From Paracoccaceae bacterium (lineage in GTDB: Bacteria > Pseudomonadota > Alphaproteobacteria > Rhodobacterales > Rhodobacteraceae), in assembly GCA_030066905.1 (NCBI GenBank), contig JASJAR010000002.1, forward strand, positions 124,001-188,000: a stretch of 64,000 nucleotides of DNA, in the 5' to 3' direction. Positions 17,549 to 26,531 of the stretch are shown piece by piece. Each line of letters begins with the position of its first letter. Position 1 is the stretch's first letter. Under the pieces are notes generated by a model that was given only the letters and a program-made list of their open reading frames with translations, had not been told where the DNA came from and did no database searches. The translations under genes and the position numbers were made by a program.

Positions 17549-18112
17549 TCAGCCGCCCAATTCTGCATGGCGGGGGCAGGTCGTGAGGTGGTCGTTGACC
17601 ATGCCCGTGGCCTGCATCCAGGCGTAGACGATCGTCGGGCCGCAGAACGTGAAGCCGCGCGCCTTGAGGTCCTTCGAAACCTGTTTCGACAGGTCGGTTT
17701 CGGCGGGCACATCGGCCATTGTCTCGAACCGGTTCTGGATCGGGGCGCCGTCGACGTATCGCCAACAGAACTCCGCGAAGGCTGGCCCGCCGCCCATGTC
17801 GAGAAACGCCCGCGCGCCGGTGATGGTGGCTTCAATCTTGCCGCGGTGCCGCACGATGCCCGGGTCGCCGAGGAGCCGGGCGACCTCCGGCTCGCCCCAC
17901 AGGGAGATCGTCTCGGGGTCGAACCCGTTGAAGGCGGCGCGAAACCCCTCGCGTTTTCTAAGGATCGTGATCCAGGCGAGCCCCGCCTGAAACCCGTCGA
18001 GGACGAGCTTTTCCCACAGCGCGCGGCCGTCGCGTTCGGGCACGCCCCATTCGGTGTCATGGTAGGCCGTATAGAGCGGATCGTCCCCGCTCCAGGGGCA
18101 GCGCTGGGTCAT
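17549..18112 (-). CDS. tag: DNA-3-methyladenine glycosylase I
   Basis: Base-excision repair enzyme of 187 residues that removes 3-methyladenine from DNA. It begins MTQRCPWSGDDPLYTAYHDTEWG with the conserved Cys and His of the zinc snap. Later landmarks are KLVLDGFQAGLAWITILRKR, a CWRYVDG segment and the C-terminal MVNDHLTTCPRH with the remaining zinc ligands. I chose the ATG at 18112 because the protein family starts here. An extension to 18229 would place a LexA-like site and the divergent promoter inside the gene. A GTTCN7GTTC box lies 27 bases upstream, so SOS control is likely (see that entry). Confidence 0.94.
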   Translation of the reverse strand: MTQRCPWSGDDPLYTAYHDTEWGVPERDGRALWEKLVLDGFQAGLAWITILRKREGFRAAFNGFDPETISLWGEPEVARLLGDPGIVRHRGKIEATITGARAFLDMGGGPAFAEFCWRYVDGAPIQNRFETMADVPAETDLSKQVSKDLKARGFTFCGPTIVYAWMQATGMVNDHLTTCPRHAELGG

Positions 18113-18138
18113 GATCGGCTCCAATTCGCGTCGAACTG

Positions 18139-18153
18139 GAACAAAATCGGAAC
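18139..18153. promoter_or_regulatory. Candidate LexA box between tag and the EAL gene
   Basis: The sequence GAAC-AAAATCG-GAAC reads as GTTC-N7-GTTC toward tag. This is the direct-repeat LexA box known for alphaproteobacteria such as Rhodobacter and Rhizobium. It sits in the 103-base gap between the divergent starts of tag (18112) and the EAL-domain gene (18216), where an SOS operator would act on one or both genes. A third GAAC occurs just upstream at 18133. The site match is exact, but a GAAC pair at this spacing can arise by chance, so the repair-gene context is the main support. Confidence 0.6.
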
Positions 18154-18215
18154 TCTTAACGATTTGTTCAACCGAAATCGGAGAGAGTTCCGGCGCTCCC
18201 CCGAAAGAGGTTGCG

Positions 18216-19043
18216 ATGGACGCGCTCACTCCCTACCCCGCCGATATCACCGACCCGCTGAGTACAGCCGTCGCGCAGCGCGACCGGGATGTGGTGGCGA
18301 TGGCGGCGAAGGCCGTCGCGGCCAAACGGGTCCAGCTGGCCTACCAGCCGGTCATTGTGGCCGGGTCCGGGGGGCGGCTCGCCTTTTTCGAAGGATTGAT
18401 GCGGATTCTCGACCCGACCGGCAGGCCCATCCCCGCACGGGAGTTCATCGGCGAGGTGGAAGACAAGGAGTTAGGTCGGCGGATCGACTGCATCGCGCTG
18501 GAAGCCGGTATCGAGGCGCTGGCGGCAAACCCCACGCTGCGCCTTTCGGTGAACATGTCGGCGCGGTCCATCGGCTATCCGGCCTGGCTCAGGACGCTGG
18601 ACGAAGGCATCGGGCTCGACCCCGATATTGGCGCAAGGCTGATCGTGGAGATCACCGAAAGCTCGGTCCTTTCGGCACCCGAGACGGTCGCCGCATTCAT
18701 GGCCGAGCTGCAAACGCTCGGCGTCTGTTTCGCGATGGACGATTTCGGCGCGGGCTTCACGTCGCTGCGGCATCTCAGGGACCTCGATTTCGACATTCTG
18801 AAGATCGACGGAACCTTCGTGAACGGCATCCATGCCAACCCCGACAACAAGGCGCTCACCAGCGCACTGTTGTCGGTCGGGCGGCATTTCGGGATGTTGA
18901 CGGTGGCCGAAAACGTCGAGACCGCGGCCGACGCGGCCTGGCTCTCGGAGGCCGGCGTCGATTGTCTCCAAGGATACTACTTCGGCGCGCCGTCTCTCCG
19001 GCCGGATTGGTCTGACCGGGGCAACCTCGGCGCCATCGCCTGA
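18216..19043 (+). CDS. EAL-domain protein (probable cyclic-di-GMP phosphodiesterase)
   Basis: A 275-residue, single-domain EAL protein with no membrane segment or GGDEF domain. The signature motif reads FFEGLMRI (EGL instead of EAL). The remaining catalytic set is present: the Asn in LSVNMSARS, the Glu in VEITESSVL, the Asp pair in MDDFGAGFTSL, the Lys in ILKIDGTFV, the Glu in AENVET and the Gln in CLQGYYFG. I therefore expect an active enzyme that cleaves cyclic-di-GMP to pGpG. Start chosen at 18216 because GAAAGAGG lies just upstream; a longer reading from 18111 would cross the regulatory gap. It faces away from tag and may share the LexA-like site. An N-terminal stretch of about 35 residues precedes the domain. 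Confidence 0.85.
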   Translation: MDALTPYPADITDPLSTAVAQRDRDVVAMAAKAVAAKRVQLAYQPVIVAGSGGRLAFFEGLMRILDPTGRPIPAREFIGEVEDKELGRRIDCIALEAGIEALAANPTLRLSVNMSARSIGYPAWLRTLDEGIGLDPDIGARLIVEITESSVLSAPETVAAFMAELQTLGVCFAMDDFGAGFTSLRHLRDLDFDILKIDGTFVNGIHANPDNKALTSALLSVGRHFGMLTVAENVETAADAAWLSEAGVDCLQGYYFGAPSLRPDWSDRGNLGAIA

Positions 19044-19051
19044 GCGAGGGT

Positions 19052-19081
19052 TGCACCGCGTGCATCGCGGTTTTTAACCGC
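19052..19081. promoter_or_regulatory. Inverted repeats upstream of phaA
   Basis: Two small inverted repeats in the 147-base gap before phaA: TGCAC-CGC-GTGCA (19052-19064) and GCGGTT-TTT-AACCGC (19067-19081). The word GGTTGCAC occurs twice, here and about 40 bases further on. PhaR-type repressors of Rhodobacterales bind TGC-rich palindromes near pha genes, so this could be such a site, but the match to the published CTGC/GCAG form is not exact. The second hairpin could instead mark the end of the EAL transcript. Confidence 0.35.
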
Positions 19082-19190
19082 AGCCGGTTGCACGCTCTGC
19101 GCCGGGCGCATACGACGGGACCCGAGCGAGGGCTGGGGCCCGCTCGGTATTCCCGGCCTTCCCGAGTACGCCTGTCTCTGGAGGAGCCCC

Positions 19191-20366
19191 ATGACCAACG
19201 TCGTTATCGCCTCAGCCGCCCGGACCGCTGTCGGCAGCTTCAGTGGAAGTTTCGCAAACACCCCCGCCCATGACCTCGGCGCGACCGTGCTAGAAGCCGT
19301 CGTCGAACGTGCCGGGGTCGACAAGTCGGAGGTCTCCGAAACCATCCTCGGTCAGGTGCTCTCGGCCGGTCAGGGCCAGAACCCCGCGCGCCAGGCGCAT
19401 ATCAATGCCGGGCTGCCCGTCGAGAGCGCAGCCTGGGGGATCAACCAGGTCTGCGGCTCGGGGCTCCGGGCCGTGGCGCTCGGCGCCCAGCATATCCAGC
19501 TCGGCGATGCGGCGATCGTGGCCGCCGGCGGGCAGGAAAACATGAGCCTTTCTCCCCATGTCGCGAACCTGCGTGCCGGCCACAAGATGGGCGACATGAG
19601 CTTCATCGATTCGATGATCAAGGACGGTCTTTGGGACGCGTTCAACGGCTACCACATGGGCCAGACGGCCGAGAACGTCGCCGAAAAATGGCAGATCAGC
19701 CGCGAGGCGCAGGACGAGTTCGCCGTCGCCTCCCAGAACAAGGCCGAGGCGGCCCAGAAGGCCGGCAAGTTCAAGGACGAGATCGTCCCCTTCACGGTGA
19801 AGACCCGGAAGGGCGACATTGTGGTGGAAGACGACGAATACATCCGCCACGGCGCGACGCTCGAGAAGATGGCGGGGCTCCGGCCCGCGTTCACAAAGGA
19901 CGGCAGCGTGACCGCGGCCAATGCCAGCGGGATCAACGACGGCGCCGCGGCGGTGCTTCTGATGAGCGCTGAGGAGGCGGAGAAACGCGGCATCGACCCC
20001 TTGGCGCGCATCGTCTCCTACGCCACCGCCGGGCTCGATCCCTCGATCATGGGGGTGGGGCCGATCCATGCCAGCCGCAAGGCGCTGGAAAAGGCCGGCT
20101 GGAAAGTCGAGGACCTCGATCTCGTCGAGGCCAACGAGGCCTTCGCCGCGCAGGCCTGCGCCGTCAACAAGGACATGGGCTGGGATCCGTCGATCGTCAA
20201 CGTCAACGGCGGCGCCATCGCCATCGGCCACCCGATCGGCGCCTCTGGGGCGCGGGTGCTCAACACGCTTCTCTTTGAGATGCAGCGACGGGAGGCCAAG
20301 AAGGGGCTCGCAACGCTCTGCATCGGCGGCGGTATGGGCGTCGCGCTCTGCGTCGAGCGGCCTTAA
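19191..20366 (+). CDS. phaA: Acetyl-CoA acetyltransferase (beta-ketothiolase)
   Basis: Degradative/biosynthetic thiolase of 391 residues that condenses two acetyl-CoA to acetoacetyl-CoA, for polyhydroxybutyrate and for entry to the ethylmalonyl-CoA pathway. The acyl-binding Cys is in [15 protein letters not shown] (near residue 88), the His is in [17 protein letters not shown], and the second Cys is in [18 protein letters not shown] ribosome site precedes the ATG. The reductase phaB follows 81 bases downstream in the same direction, giving the usual phaAB pair. The polymerase phaC is not in the window. Confidence 0.96.
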   Translation: MTNVVIASAARTAVGSFSGSFANTPAHDLGATVLEAVVERAGVDKSEVSETILGQVLSAGQGQNPARQAHINAGLPVESAAWGINQVCGSGLRAVALGAQHIQLGDAAIVAAGGQENMSLSPHVANLRAGHKMGDMSFIDSMIKDGLWDAFNGYHMGQTAENVAEKWQISREAQDEFAVASQNKAEAAQKAGKFKDEIVPFTVKTRKGDIVVEDDEYIRHGATLEKMAGLRPAFTKDGSVTAANASGINDGAAAVLLMSAEEAEKRGIDPLARIVSYATAGLDPSIMGVGPIHASRKALEKAGWKVEDLDLVEANEAFAAQACAVNKDMGWDPSIVNVNGGAIAIGHPIGASGARVLNTLLFEMQRREAKKGLATLCIGGGMGVALCVERP

Positions 20367-20447
20367 AGCCAAGGGCGGCGCGGGATGATTGCGCCGCGCC
20401 CCCATTCAACCTAACGAAGTTTCGAGACGACAGGGAGGAGACCCGAT

Positions 20448-21173
20448 ATGGGCCGTGTTGCACTGGTCACCGGAGGAACGCGCGGCATCGGCGCCGCAAT
20501 TGCCACAAAGCTCAAGGCCGACGGCTATGAGGTCGCCGCCACCTATGGCGGCAACGACGAGGCCGCCAAGGCCTTCTCAGACGAGACGGGCATTAAGACG
20601 TACAAATGGTCGGTGGGCGATTACGAGGCCTGCAAGGCCGGCATCGCCCAGGTCGAGTCCGACCTCGGGCCGGTCGAGGTTCTCGTCAACAATGCCGGGA
20701 TCACTCGGGACGCGCCGTTCCACAAGATGAGCCCAGAGCAATGGCACCAGGTGATCGACACCAACCTCACCGGCGTCTTCAACATGACCCATAACGTCTG
20801 GGGCGGTATGCGGGAGCGGAAATTCGGCCGGGTGATCACCATCTCGTCGATCAACGGTCAGAAGGGCCAGTTCGCCCAAGCCAATTATGCGGCCTCGAAG
20901 GCCGGCGATATCGGGTTCACGAAGGCGCTCGCCCAGGAGGGCGCGCGGGCGGGGATCACCGTCAACGTCGTCGCTCCGGGCTACATCAACACCGAGATGA
21001 TGTCGACGATCCCCGAGAAGGTAATGAACGAGGTGATCCTGCCGCAGATCCCGGTGGGCCGGCTCGGCGAGGCCGAGGAGATCGCGCGCTGCGTGGCATT
21101 TCTGGCCTCCGATGAGGCAGGGTTCATCACTGGCTCGACGCTCTCGGCGAATGGCGGTCAGTACCTGGCATAA
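20448..21173 (+). CDS. phaB: Acetoacetyl-CoA reductase
   Basis: Short-chain dehydrogenase of 241 residues that reduces acetoacetyl-CoA to (R)-3-hydroxybutyryl-CoA, usually with NADPH. The cofactor motif is VTGGTRGIGAAIA, followed by NNAGITRDAPFHKM. The catalytic Ser-Tyr-Lys set lies in ISSINGQKGQF and ANYAASKAG, and the C-terminus is ITGSTLSANGGQYLA. The sequence GQFAQANYAASKAG is typical of PhaB rather than FabG. A strong AGGGAGGAG site precedes the ATG. It is the second gene of the phaAB pair; its product feeds polyhydroxybutyrate or the crotonyl-CoA branch. Confidence 0.95.
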   Translation: MGRVALVTGGTRGIGAAIATKLKADGYEVAATYGGNDEAAKAFSDETGIKTYKWSVGDYEACKAGIAQVESDLGPVEVLVNNAGITRDAPFHKMSPEQWHQVIDTNLTGVFNMTHNVWGGMRERKFGRVITISSINGQKGQFAQANYAASKAGDIGFTKALAQEGARAGITVNVVAPGYINTEMMSTIPEKVMNEVILPQIPVGRLGEAEEIARCVAFLASDEAGFITGSTLSANGGQYLA

Positions 21174-21270
21174 GGCGTGCTCGATTGGGCAAGGGTCTCC
21201 GCGCTGTGTTTCGGCGTTGAGCCGAGGTTCAGCGCGCGCCTGATGTTCAAGGTACGACACGCATCGGGCA

Positions 21271-21510
21271 CGGGGTCCGGGCCCCGAACCTCAGTGGCAC
21301 AAAGCCGATCGAGGCCTCCGGTCAGGCGTGGGACGGGGTAGGTTTTGCGATGAGCCGTGCTATCGACGGGGCGTGGGGCGGCGAACCTGACCCATCGACA
21401 GCGCGCTTTATGGCAGCAAGGCTGTAGCGAAGTCGCGCGTCGCGCCTCCGTCAGCCAAATCGCCGGACCGGCGGGGCGGCCCGTCGATAGCGCGGCGGCC
21501 TTCGGCCTTG
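21271..21510. repeat. Composite dispersed intergenic repeat, copy 2
   Basis: The 485 bases between phaB and the YdcH-like gene contain no credible gene. They repeat the layout seen at 4099-4387: a decayed palindrome region (GGGTCCGGGCCCCGA, later GATCGAGGCC), then an element bounded by a perfect 12-base inverted repeat, GCTATCGACGGG (21359-21370) and CCCGTCGATAGC (21480-21491), 133 bases end to end. Shared internal words are CGCTTTATGGC, CAGCCAAATCGCCG and CGATAGCGCGGC. The perfect inverted ends make this copy look like a small non-autonomous element or a structured RNA/DNA site. No target-site duplication was obvious by eye. Confidence 0.7.
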
Positions 21511-21592
21511 TCCCGCGTCGGTGAAAGGGGGCCAGTGTCCCCTTCAGGCCAAGGAGGGCCATTCCAGGGGACAGCCCGCCCGCCGAAACGAC

Positions 21593-21620
21593 AAAGGCCG
21601 GTCCTCCGACCGGCCTTTTT
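21593..21620. terminator. Intrinsic terminator, probably bidirectional
   Basis: A perfect stem AAGGCCGGTC-CTCC-GACCGGCCTT flanked by T-rich tails on both strands, TTTTTC on plus and TTTG on minus. It lies just past the stop of the YdcH-like gene (minus strand) and downstream of phaB and the repeat on the plus strand. It can end transcription from both sides. Confidence 0.8.
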
Positions 21621-21658
21621 CGGGGCCTCCCTCCACGGAGCACCCCAACTCGCCACCG

Positions 21659-21826
21659 TCAGGCGTGGGCGAGGCGCTCGATCTCTTCTTTGACGCGGAG
21701 TTTCTGGATCTTGAGCGATTTGATTTCGAGGTCGTCCATCGAGAGACTTCGCTGGGCTTCGTCGACCTTGTCTGAAAGCCGTTGGTGTTTCTTGCGCAGT
21801 TCTACGAGACGCGAACTCAAGCTCAT
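21659..21826 (-). CDS. YdcH-like (DUF465) small coiled-coil protein
   Basis: A 55-residue protein starting MSLSSRLVELRKKHQRLSDKV from the ATG at 21826, which has a strong AGGAGG site at good spacing. An extension to 21862 lacks this. It is a single long charged helix with repeated Leu/Ile (IKSLKIQKLRVKEEIERL), the hallmark of the YdcH/DUF465 family. These small cytoplasmic proteins are widespread in proteobacteria and have no assigned role. It is followed by its own terminator and stands alone. Confidence 0.85.
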   Translation of the reverse strand: MSLSSRLVELRKKHQRLSDKVDEAQRSLSMDDLEIKSLKIQKLRVKEEIERLAHA

Positions 21827-21936
21827 CGCAATCCTCCTGTTTTCGATGACCCATCGGAGCACAAAAACGCCCGCCTGTCATCTTACAGCGTCCCCGCCCT
21901 ATCCGATCAACCTGACGGCGAAGCTTTAACAGGGGG

Positions 21937-22668
21937 TTAATCGGGAAAGCCGAAGCCCTCGCGGAGGATCGCGGAGGCGGCTGGCGTGTAGTCGTCGCCG
22001 TCCTGCCCGTGCGAATCGCCTGTATGGAGCACAAAGGGCGGCAGAAGGCGAAACGGGCCCCGCGCGCCCTTTGTCGCGCTCAGAACAACGAGCTTGGCGG
22101 GGCGGCCCACCCGTGGCGCAAGCGGGCGGAGCGTGGTATCCCCGGCCCGGCCGCCAATGGCGGCGAGGAGGTCCGGCACCCGTTCGGTGCGATGGATCAC
22201 CGTCAGCCGACCGCCAGAGCGCAGCCGGCGCAGGCCGGCATCGATCCAGGCGGCGAGAGGCGTATCCTCGTGCCGCGCGCCCGCCCGTGTTCTGTCGCCG
22301 CTTGGCGAGCCGTCCCTGAAAAACGGGGGGTTCATCATCACATGATCGAACGTCCGCGCAGCGAGGGTCTCCGGCATCCGGGTGAGATCGCCCCGCCAGA
22401 CGTCGAGCGGAATTGCGTTGCGCGCAGCATTCGCCTCGGCCAGTGCCGCTTGGGCCGGATCGCGTTCCAGCCCGGTGAGCGACAGGCCCTCGACCCGTCG
22501 GCCGAGGCAAAGAAGCGCCGTTCCGACCCCGCATCCGAGCTCCAGCACCGCCTCGCCCGGCCGCGCCTGCACGGCGGCGGCGAGAAACACCGGATCCGCC
22601 CCCGCCCGGTAGCCCTCCGCCTGGGCGATTTGGAGCCGGCCGCCGAGAAAGGCGTCAGTCGAGGCCAA
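21937..22668 (-). CDS. TrmN6-like tRNA (adenine-N6)-methyltransferase
   Basis: Rossmann-fold methyltransferase of 243 residues. Motif I is VLELGCGVGTALLCLGRR, motif II contains LTGLERDPAQA, and the N6-adenine catalytic motif is VMMNPPFF (NPPF). The pattern resembles E. coli TrmN6/YfiC, which modifies A37 of tRNA-Val(1), and the alphaproteobacterial members of COG4123. Its start overlaps the end of the DUF2007 gene by 14 bases, so the two are cotranscribed. RNA versus DNA or protein substrate cannot be proven from sequence; tRNA is the likeliest by family. Confidence 0.8.
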   Translation of the reverse strand: MASTDAFLGGRLQIAQAEGYRAGADPVFLAAAVQARPGEAVLELGCGVGTALLCLGRRVEGLSLTGLERDPAQAALAEANAARNAIPLDVWRGDLTRMPETLAARTFDHVMMNPPFFRDGSPSGDRTRAGARHEDTPLAAWIDAGLRRLRSGGRLTVIHRTERVPDLLAAIGGRAGDTTLRPLAPRVGRPAKLVVLSATKGARGPFRLLPPFVLHTGDSHGQDGDDYTPAASAILREGFGFPD

Positions 22669-22873
22669 GGGGCACGTCGTTGTCGCGCATGATGGCGGTG
22701 GCGCGGAAATGGTCGCGGTCGGCCACCATCAGGCGGCGCGGCAAAATGCCGATGCTGCCTTCAAGGACGCTCATGTGGACGTCCATCTGAAACACCCTTA
22801 TATCCTCGCCTTCGAGAAGGGCCGTGGCAAAGGCGACGACAGTGGGGTCGTTGGTGCGCAGAAGCTCTCTCAT
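22655..22873 (-). CDS. DUF2007 family protein
   Basis: A 72-residue protein starting MRELLRTNDPTVVAFATALLEGEDIRVF at 22873. It matches the DUF2007 pattern of a short ferredoxin-like domain (sometimes called putative signal-transducing protein), with a conserved MDVHMSVLEG and LPRRLMVADRDHFRA segment. It is the first gene of a two-gene leftward unit with the methyltransferase. Its start and that of the divergent polyprenyl synthase lie only 57 bases apart. Function unknown. Confidence 0.8.
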   Translation of the reverse strand: MRELLRTNDPTVVAFATALLEGEDIRVFQMDVHMSVLEGSIGILPRRLMVADRDHFRATAIMRDNDVPLGLD

Positions 22874-22930
22874 CCTAGGCAGAGTTAAGACCGCGCCCGG
22901 TGCGTTGTCGAGCGATCTCAAGGGTGTGTG

Positions 22931-23932
22931 ATGGGACTGGACGAGGCAGCGGTCAAACCTCTCGAACGGCTTGCCGCCTATCTGGCGGGCGATCTCGACC
23001 GCGTCGGCAGGCTGATCGCCGAGCGCATGGCCTCTGAACACGCGCCCCGCATTCCGGAGGTGACGGCCCATCTCGTCGGTGCCGGCGGCAAGCGTCTGCG
23101 GCCGATGCTGACCCTCGGAGCGGCGCGGATGATGAGCTATGAGGGCGAAAACCACATCCGGCTCGCGGCGACGGTCGAGTTCATCCACACAGCAACGCTT
23201 CTTCATGACGACGTGGTCGACGAGAGCCGCCAGCGCCGGGGCCGGCCCACTGCGAACCTGCTGTGGGACAACCAGTCGAGCGTGCTCGTGGGAGACTATC
23301 TCTTTGCGCGCTCCTTCCAGCTCATGGTCGAAACGGGCTCGCTGAGGGTCCTCGACATTCTCGCCGACGCCGCCGCGACGATCGCCGAGGGCGAGGTCTT
23401 GCAGCTTTCGGCGGCGCGCAATCTCGAAACCACCGAGGCGACATATCTCCAGATCGTGCGGGGCAAGACGGCCGCGCTCTTTGCGGCGGCCTGCGAGGTT
23501 GGCGGGGTCGTTGCGGGGGCGATGGACGACGAAGTAACGGCACTGAGAACCTATGGCGATGCGCTCGGGGTGGCGTTTCAGATCGTCGACGACCTTCTCG
23601 ACTACGGCGGCGATGCTGCGGCGACCGGCAAGAATGTCGGCGACGATTTCCGCGAGGGCAAGCTGACCCTGCCGCTGATCAAGGCAGTGGCGCGAGCGGA
23701 CGACGCCGAACGCTCGTTCTGGACCCGGGTGATCGCGAAGCGCAAGCACGACGCGGCCGATCTCGACCGGGCGCTGGGGCTTCTGGCGCGCCACGGGGCG
23801 ATGGAGGCAACGCGGAACGATGCGCTGGCTTGGGCCGAGACGGCGCGGGGGGCCTTGAAGACCCTGCCGAAGAACGATCTGCGGGAGATGTTCGACGATC
23901 TCGCCGATTACGTCGTCGCGCGGATCAGGTAA
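22931..23932 (+). CDS. ispB: Polyprenyl diphosphate synthase (octaprenyl/decaprenyl type)
   Basis: Trans-isoprenyl diphosphate synthase of 333 residues that makes the long ubiquinone side chain from IPP. The first aspartate-rich motif is [15 protein letters not shown] and the second is [20 protein letters not shown] and [11 protein letters not shown] are also typical. Small residues before the first motif ([11 protein letters not shown]) indicate a long-chain product. Ubiquinone-10 is usual in Rhodobacterales, but the chain length cannot be read here. Start at ATG 22931 (GTG at 22928 is the alternative). Its 3' end overlaps that of ispE by eight bases on the opposite strand. UbiA, which uses the product, is encoded at 58.8 kb. 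Confidence 0.9.
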   Translation: MGLDEAAVKPLERLAAYLAGDLDRVGRLIAERMASEHAPRIPEVTAHLVGAGGKRLRPMLTLGAARMMSYEGENHIRLAATVEFIHTATLLHDDVVDESRQRRGRPTANLLWDNQSSVLVGDYLFARSFQLMVETGSLRVLDILADAAATIAEGEVLQLSAARNLETTEATYLQIVRGKTAALFAAACEVGGVVAGAMDDEVTALRTYGDALGVAFQIVDDLLDYGGDAAATGKNVGDDFREGKLTLPLIKAVARADDAERSFWTRVIAKRKHDAADLDRALGLLARHGAMEATRNDALAWAETARGALKTLPKNDLREMFDDLADYVVARIR

Positions 23933-24752
23933 CCGCGACCACCGCCCACCACCCCGGATGGGCGGCCGCTATTGTCGAGACCGCATCGGCCGCCTGATCG
24001 TCGTCATCGAAGATCGCAAAGCAGGTCGCCCCCGAGCCCGACATCCGAGCGATGCGGCACCCCGGCTCGGCGCGGAGCGCATCGAGCACTTCCGCGATCA
24101 CCGGCGCGACCGCGATGGCAGGGGCTTCGAGGTCGTTACGCTGGGCAGCGAGCCAGTCGGGAAACTCGTTGTAGATCTGCTCCATGATCGGCTCGTCCAT
24201 CGGCGGGTTATCGGGCTTGCGGAGGCCGGCGAAGACGGCGCGCGTGGAAACGGGAACGCCTGGGTTGACCAGCACCATCGGCCAGGACATGCGCCCGTCA
24301 AGCGGCGACAGGCGCTCCCCAACTCCTTGCATGCGTACCATGCCCCACATCAGGCAGACGGGCACATCCGCGCCCAGGGTCAGCAGGGCGTCGGTCGCGG
24401 GAAGCGGCACGTTATGGAGATCGGTCAACGCCTCGATGGCGGCCGCCGCATCTGCCGAACCGCCACCGATGCCGGAGGCGACGGGCAGGTTTTTTTCGAG
24501 CGTGATGGACGCGGTGACCCCCAAAAGGGCGGCGGCACGCAGCACGAGGTTGTCTGCCCCTCTCGGCACGTCGCGGGCAAACGGGCCGGTCACCCCCAGC
24601 GACGTCTCGGCAGCCTTGGTAACGCTCACCCGGTCGCCGATGCCGGCAAAGCACACAAGGCTGTCGAGCGTATGGTACCCGTCGGCCCGGCGGCCAGTGA
24701 CATGGAGCGTGAGGTTGATTTTCGCCGGCGCGAATACCTCAACCGTCGTCAT
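23925..24752 (-). CDS. ispE: 4-diphosphocytidyl-2-C-methyl-D-erythritol kinase
   Basis: GHMP-family kinase of 275 residues in the MEP pathway that phosphorylates CDP-ME to CDP-MEP. Motifs in order are [23 protein letters not shown] with the catalytic Lys region, the ATP loop [19 protein letters not shown], and the C-terminal [14 protein letters not shown]. The start at 24752 is fixed by the N-terminal family sequence. It overlaps the end of the upstream TPR gene by 14 bases and is cotranscribed with it. It ends inside the last codons of ispB, which reads the other way. Confidence 0.95.
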   Translation of the reverse strand: MTTVEVFAPAKINLTLHVTGRRADGYHTLDSLVCFAGIGDRVSVTKAAETSLGVTGPFARDVPRGADNLVLRAAALLGVTASITLEKNLPVASGIGGGSADAAAAIEALTDLHNVPLPATDALLTLGADVPVCLMWGMVRMQGVGERLSPLDGRMSWPMVLVNPGVPVSTRAVFAGLRKPDNPPMDEPIMEQIYNEFPDWLAAQRNDLEAPAIAVAPVIAEVLDALRAEPGCRIARMSGSGATCFAIFDDDDQAADAVSTIAAAHPGWWAVVAVT

Positions 24753-26424
24753 TGGCGAGGCGAAGAGGCGGCGCCCCCTCTTCTTCCAGCACCACGTCGA
24801 GCCCGACCTCGAGCTTGCGGCGGATGCGCTCCGCCTCCTCCTCTTCGGGCTCGAACCAAAGCGCCCGGTGCCACTGGAACTCCGCCTCGCGCTCGCGGCC
24901 CACGGCCCAGTACACATCGCCCAGATGGTCGTTGATGATCGGGTCGACGGGTTCGAGCTCGACGGCCCGTTCCATATGAACCACCGCCTCGTCGTAGCGC
25001 CCGAGCCGGTAGAGCGCCCAGCCGAGACTGTCGGTGATGTAGCCCGAATCGGGGCGCGCCGCGACGGCGCGTTCGATGAGGTCAAGGGCCTCTTCCATGT
25101 TGGTTTCCAGCTCGACGAAGGAATAGCCGAGGTAGTTCAGCACCTGCGGCTGGTCGGGATTGAGTTCGAGGGCTGTACGGAAGTCGGCCTCGGCGAGCTC
25201 CCAACGGTCCTCGCGCTCATGGGTAATGCCCCGGGCGAAATAGACCACCCATTGGGTGGGCAAGGCCTCGCCCATCAGGTCGATGGCTGTGTCGTAGTAC
25301 GATGTCGCCTCGTCGTAGCGTTCGAGCCGTCGCAGCAGGTCGCCGAGACTGATATGGACTGCGGGGATCGAGCCGTGGGTCCTCGTCAGCTGTCGGAGGA
25401 CCTCGATCGCGGCCTCGTTATTGCCGGCCAGCTCCAGCGCGCTGGCGCGGCCAAGCTCGGCGGCGTGGTAGGACGGATCGCTCTGGGGAACCATGTCGTA
25501 GACTTCGGTCGCCAGGCTGAACTGCTGAAGGTCCTCCAGGAGGTCCGCCGTGAGCAGGATCGCCTCGATATGAGTGGGGCTGAGCGCGAGTGTCAGTCGG
25601 CCGTAGAGCAGCGTATAGGCCGGCGACGCCTCGCCGCGAAGCGCAGAGCCGATGGAATAGAGCACCTCGGCCACGCCGTCGGCCGGAGCGGCGACCGCCG
25701 TGAAGGGAAGCGTTTCGCCCGCCTCGAGCGCCGCGCGGAGGTCTTCGAGTGCGGGGTCGAGATCGGTCCCGAAGATACCCTCGATGAGGTCCACGGCGGC
25801 CGCGTTCTGTTCGATCTGGCTCAGCACGGTGGCATGGGCGACCACCCCGCGGCGGGTAAGGCGCATTTCAGTGCCGGCCTCGCCCGACAGGATGAGTTCT
25901 GCCCCCTCGAAATCGCCCGCATAGGCGAGCGCCAGTGCCTTGTGATAGAGCCCGAAGGCCTCGACGCCCGGGTTGTCGGCAACATCGTCGAAGGCGGAGA
26001 GCGCCTCGCCCATCCGGCCGGTCCCCACAAGCGCCCAGGCCCGCACCAGCCCGTCGAAGAGGGGCCCCACCGAAAGCCCCGCATCGAGGTCGGCGATGAG
26101 CCCCTCCCAGGCCTCACGGCGGGCGGCATCGACCGTCATGACGAGGTTCGCCACCTGGCTCGTGGCACCGGTTTCCTGAAGTCGGCGGGCCACCGGGACG
26201 GCGCGCGTCACGTCGCCAAGCCCGACATAGGCGTTAACCGTACTTTCGAGGAGCCCCGGGTTCGAACGGTCGCCCACCAGCGCCCGCGTGTAATACTCCG
26301 CCGCCGCAGCGTAATCGGACGAAACACCGGCCGACCGCGCCGCCAGATAGGCGCCGGCGTTGAGTTCGGCGACCGCGGGTGTGGCGGCCAGCGTGAGTGC
26401 TAGCAGGGTGGCTCTGAACGTCAT
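24739..26424 (-). CDS. Exported tetratricopeptide-repeat protein
   Basis: A 561-residue protein from the ATG at 26424 ([32 protein letters not shown]) with a clear signal peptide cut near residue 20. The rest is a chain of TPR units. Well-formed ones lie in the second half, such as [92 protein letters not shown] and [22 protein letters not shown]. Likely a periplasmic or envelope protein that binds other proteins. It overlaps ispE at its end. This pairing occurs in many alphaproteobacteria but does not indicate a joint function. Confidence 0.85.
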   Translation of the reverse strand: MTFRATLLALTLAATPAVAELNAGAYLAARSAGVSSDYAAAAEYYTRALVGDRSNPGLLESTVNAYVGLGDVTRAVPVARRLQETGATSQVANLVMTVDAARREAWEGLIADLDAGLSVGPLFDGLVRAWALVGTGRMGEALSAFDDVADNPGVEAFGLYHKALALAYAGDFEGAELILSGEAGTEMRLTRRGVVAHATVLSQIEQNAAAVDLIEGIFGTDLDPALEDLRAALEAGETLPFTAVAAPADGVAEVLYSIGSALRGEASPAYTLLYGRLTLALSPTHIEAILLTADLLEDLQQFSLATEVYDMVPQSDPSYHAAELGRASALELAGNNEAAIEVLRQLTRTHGSIPAVHISLGDLLRRLERYDEATSYYDTAIDLMGEALPTQWVVYFARGITHEREDRWELAEADFRTALELNPDQPQVLNYLGYSFVELETNMEEALDLIERAVAARPDSGYITDSLGWALYRLGRYDEAVVHMERAVELEPVDPIINDHLGDVYWAVGREREAEFQWHRALWFEPEEEEAERIRRKLEVGLDVVLEEEGAPPLRLANDDG

Positions 26425-26531
26425 CCGATGCTCCGCAAGTGTTGGGTCGCGCGAGGCTAGCCTGCACACGCCCCATGGGCAACCGAACCGGCGCCGCGGT
26501 GCCCGATCATGTTTCCGACGTCAACGATCCC

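Noticed and set aside
21158-21643. Frames across the second composite repeat
   Set aside because: They show low-complexity Arg/Pro/Ala composition, lack ribosome sites and lie over repeat DNA.
22655-23794. 379-codon minus-strand frame ending in DUF2007
   Set aside because: Only the last 72 codons match DUF2007; the rest is antisense to the polyprenyl synthase.
24184-26403. 739-codon plus-strand frame
   Set aside because: Antisense to ispE and the TPR protein, both with clear motifs and normal starts.
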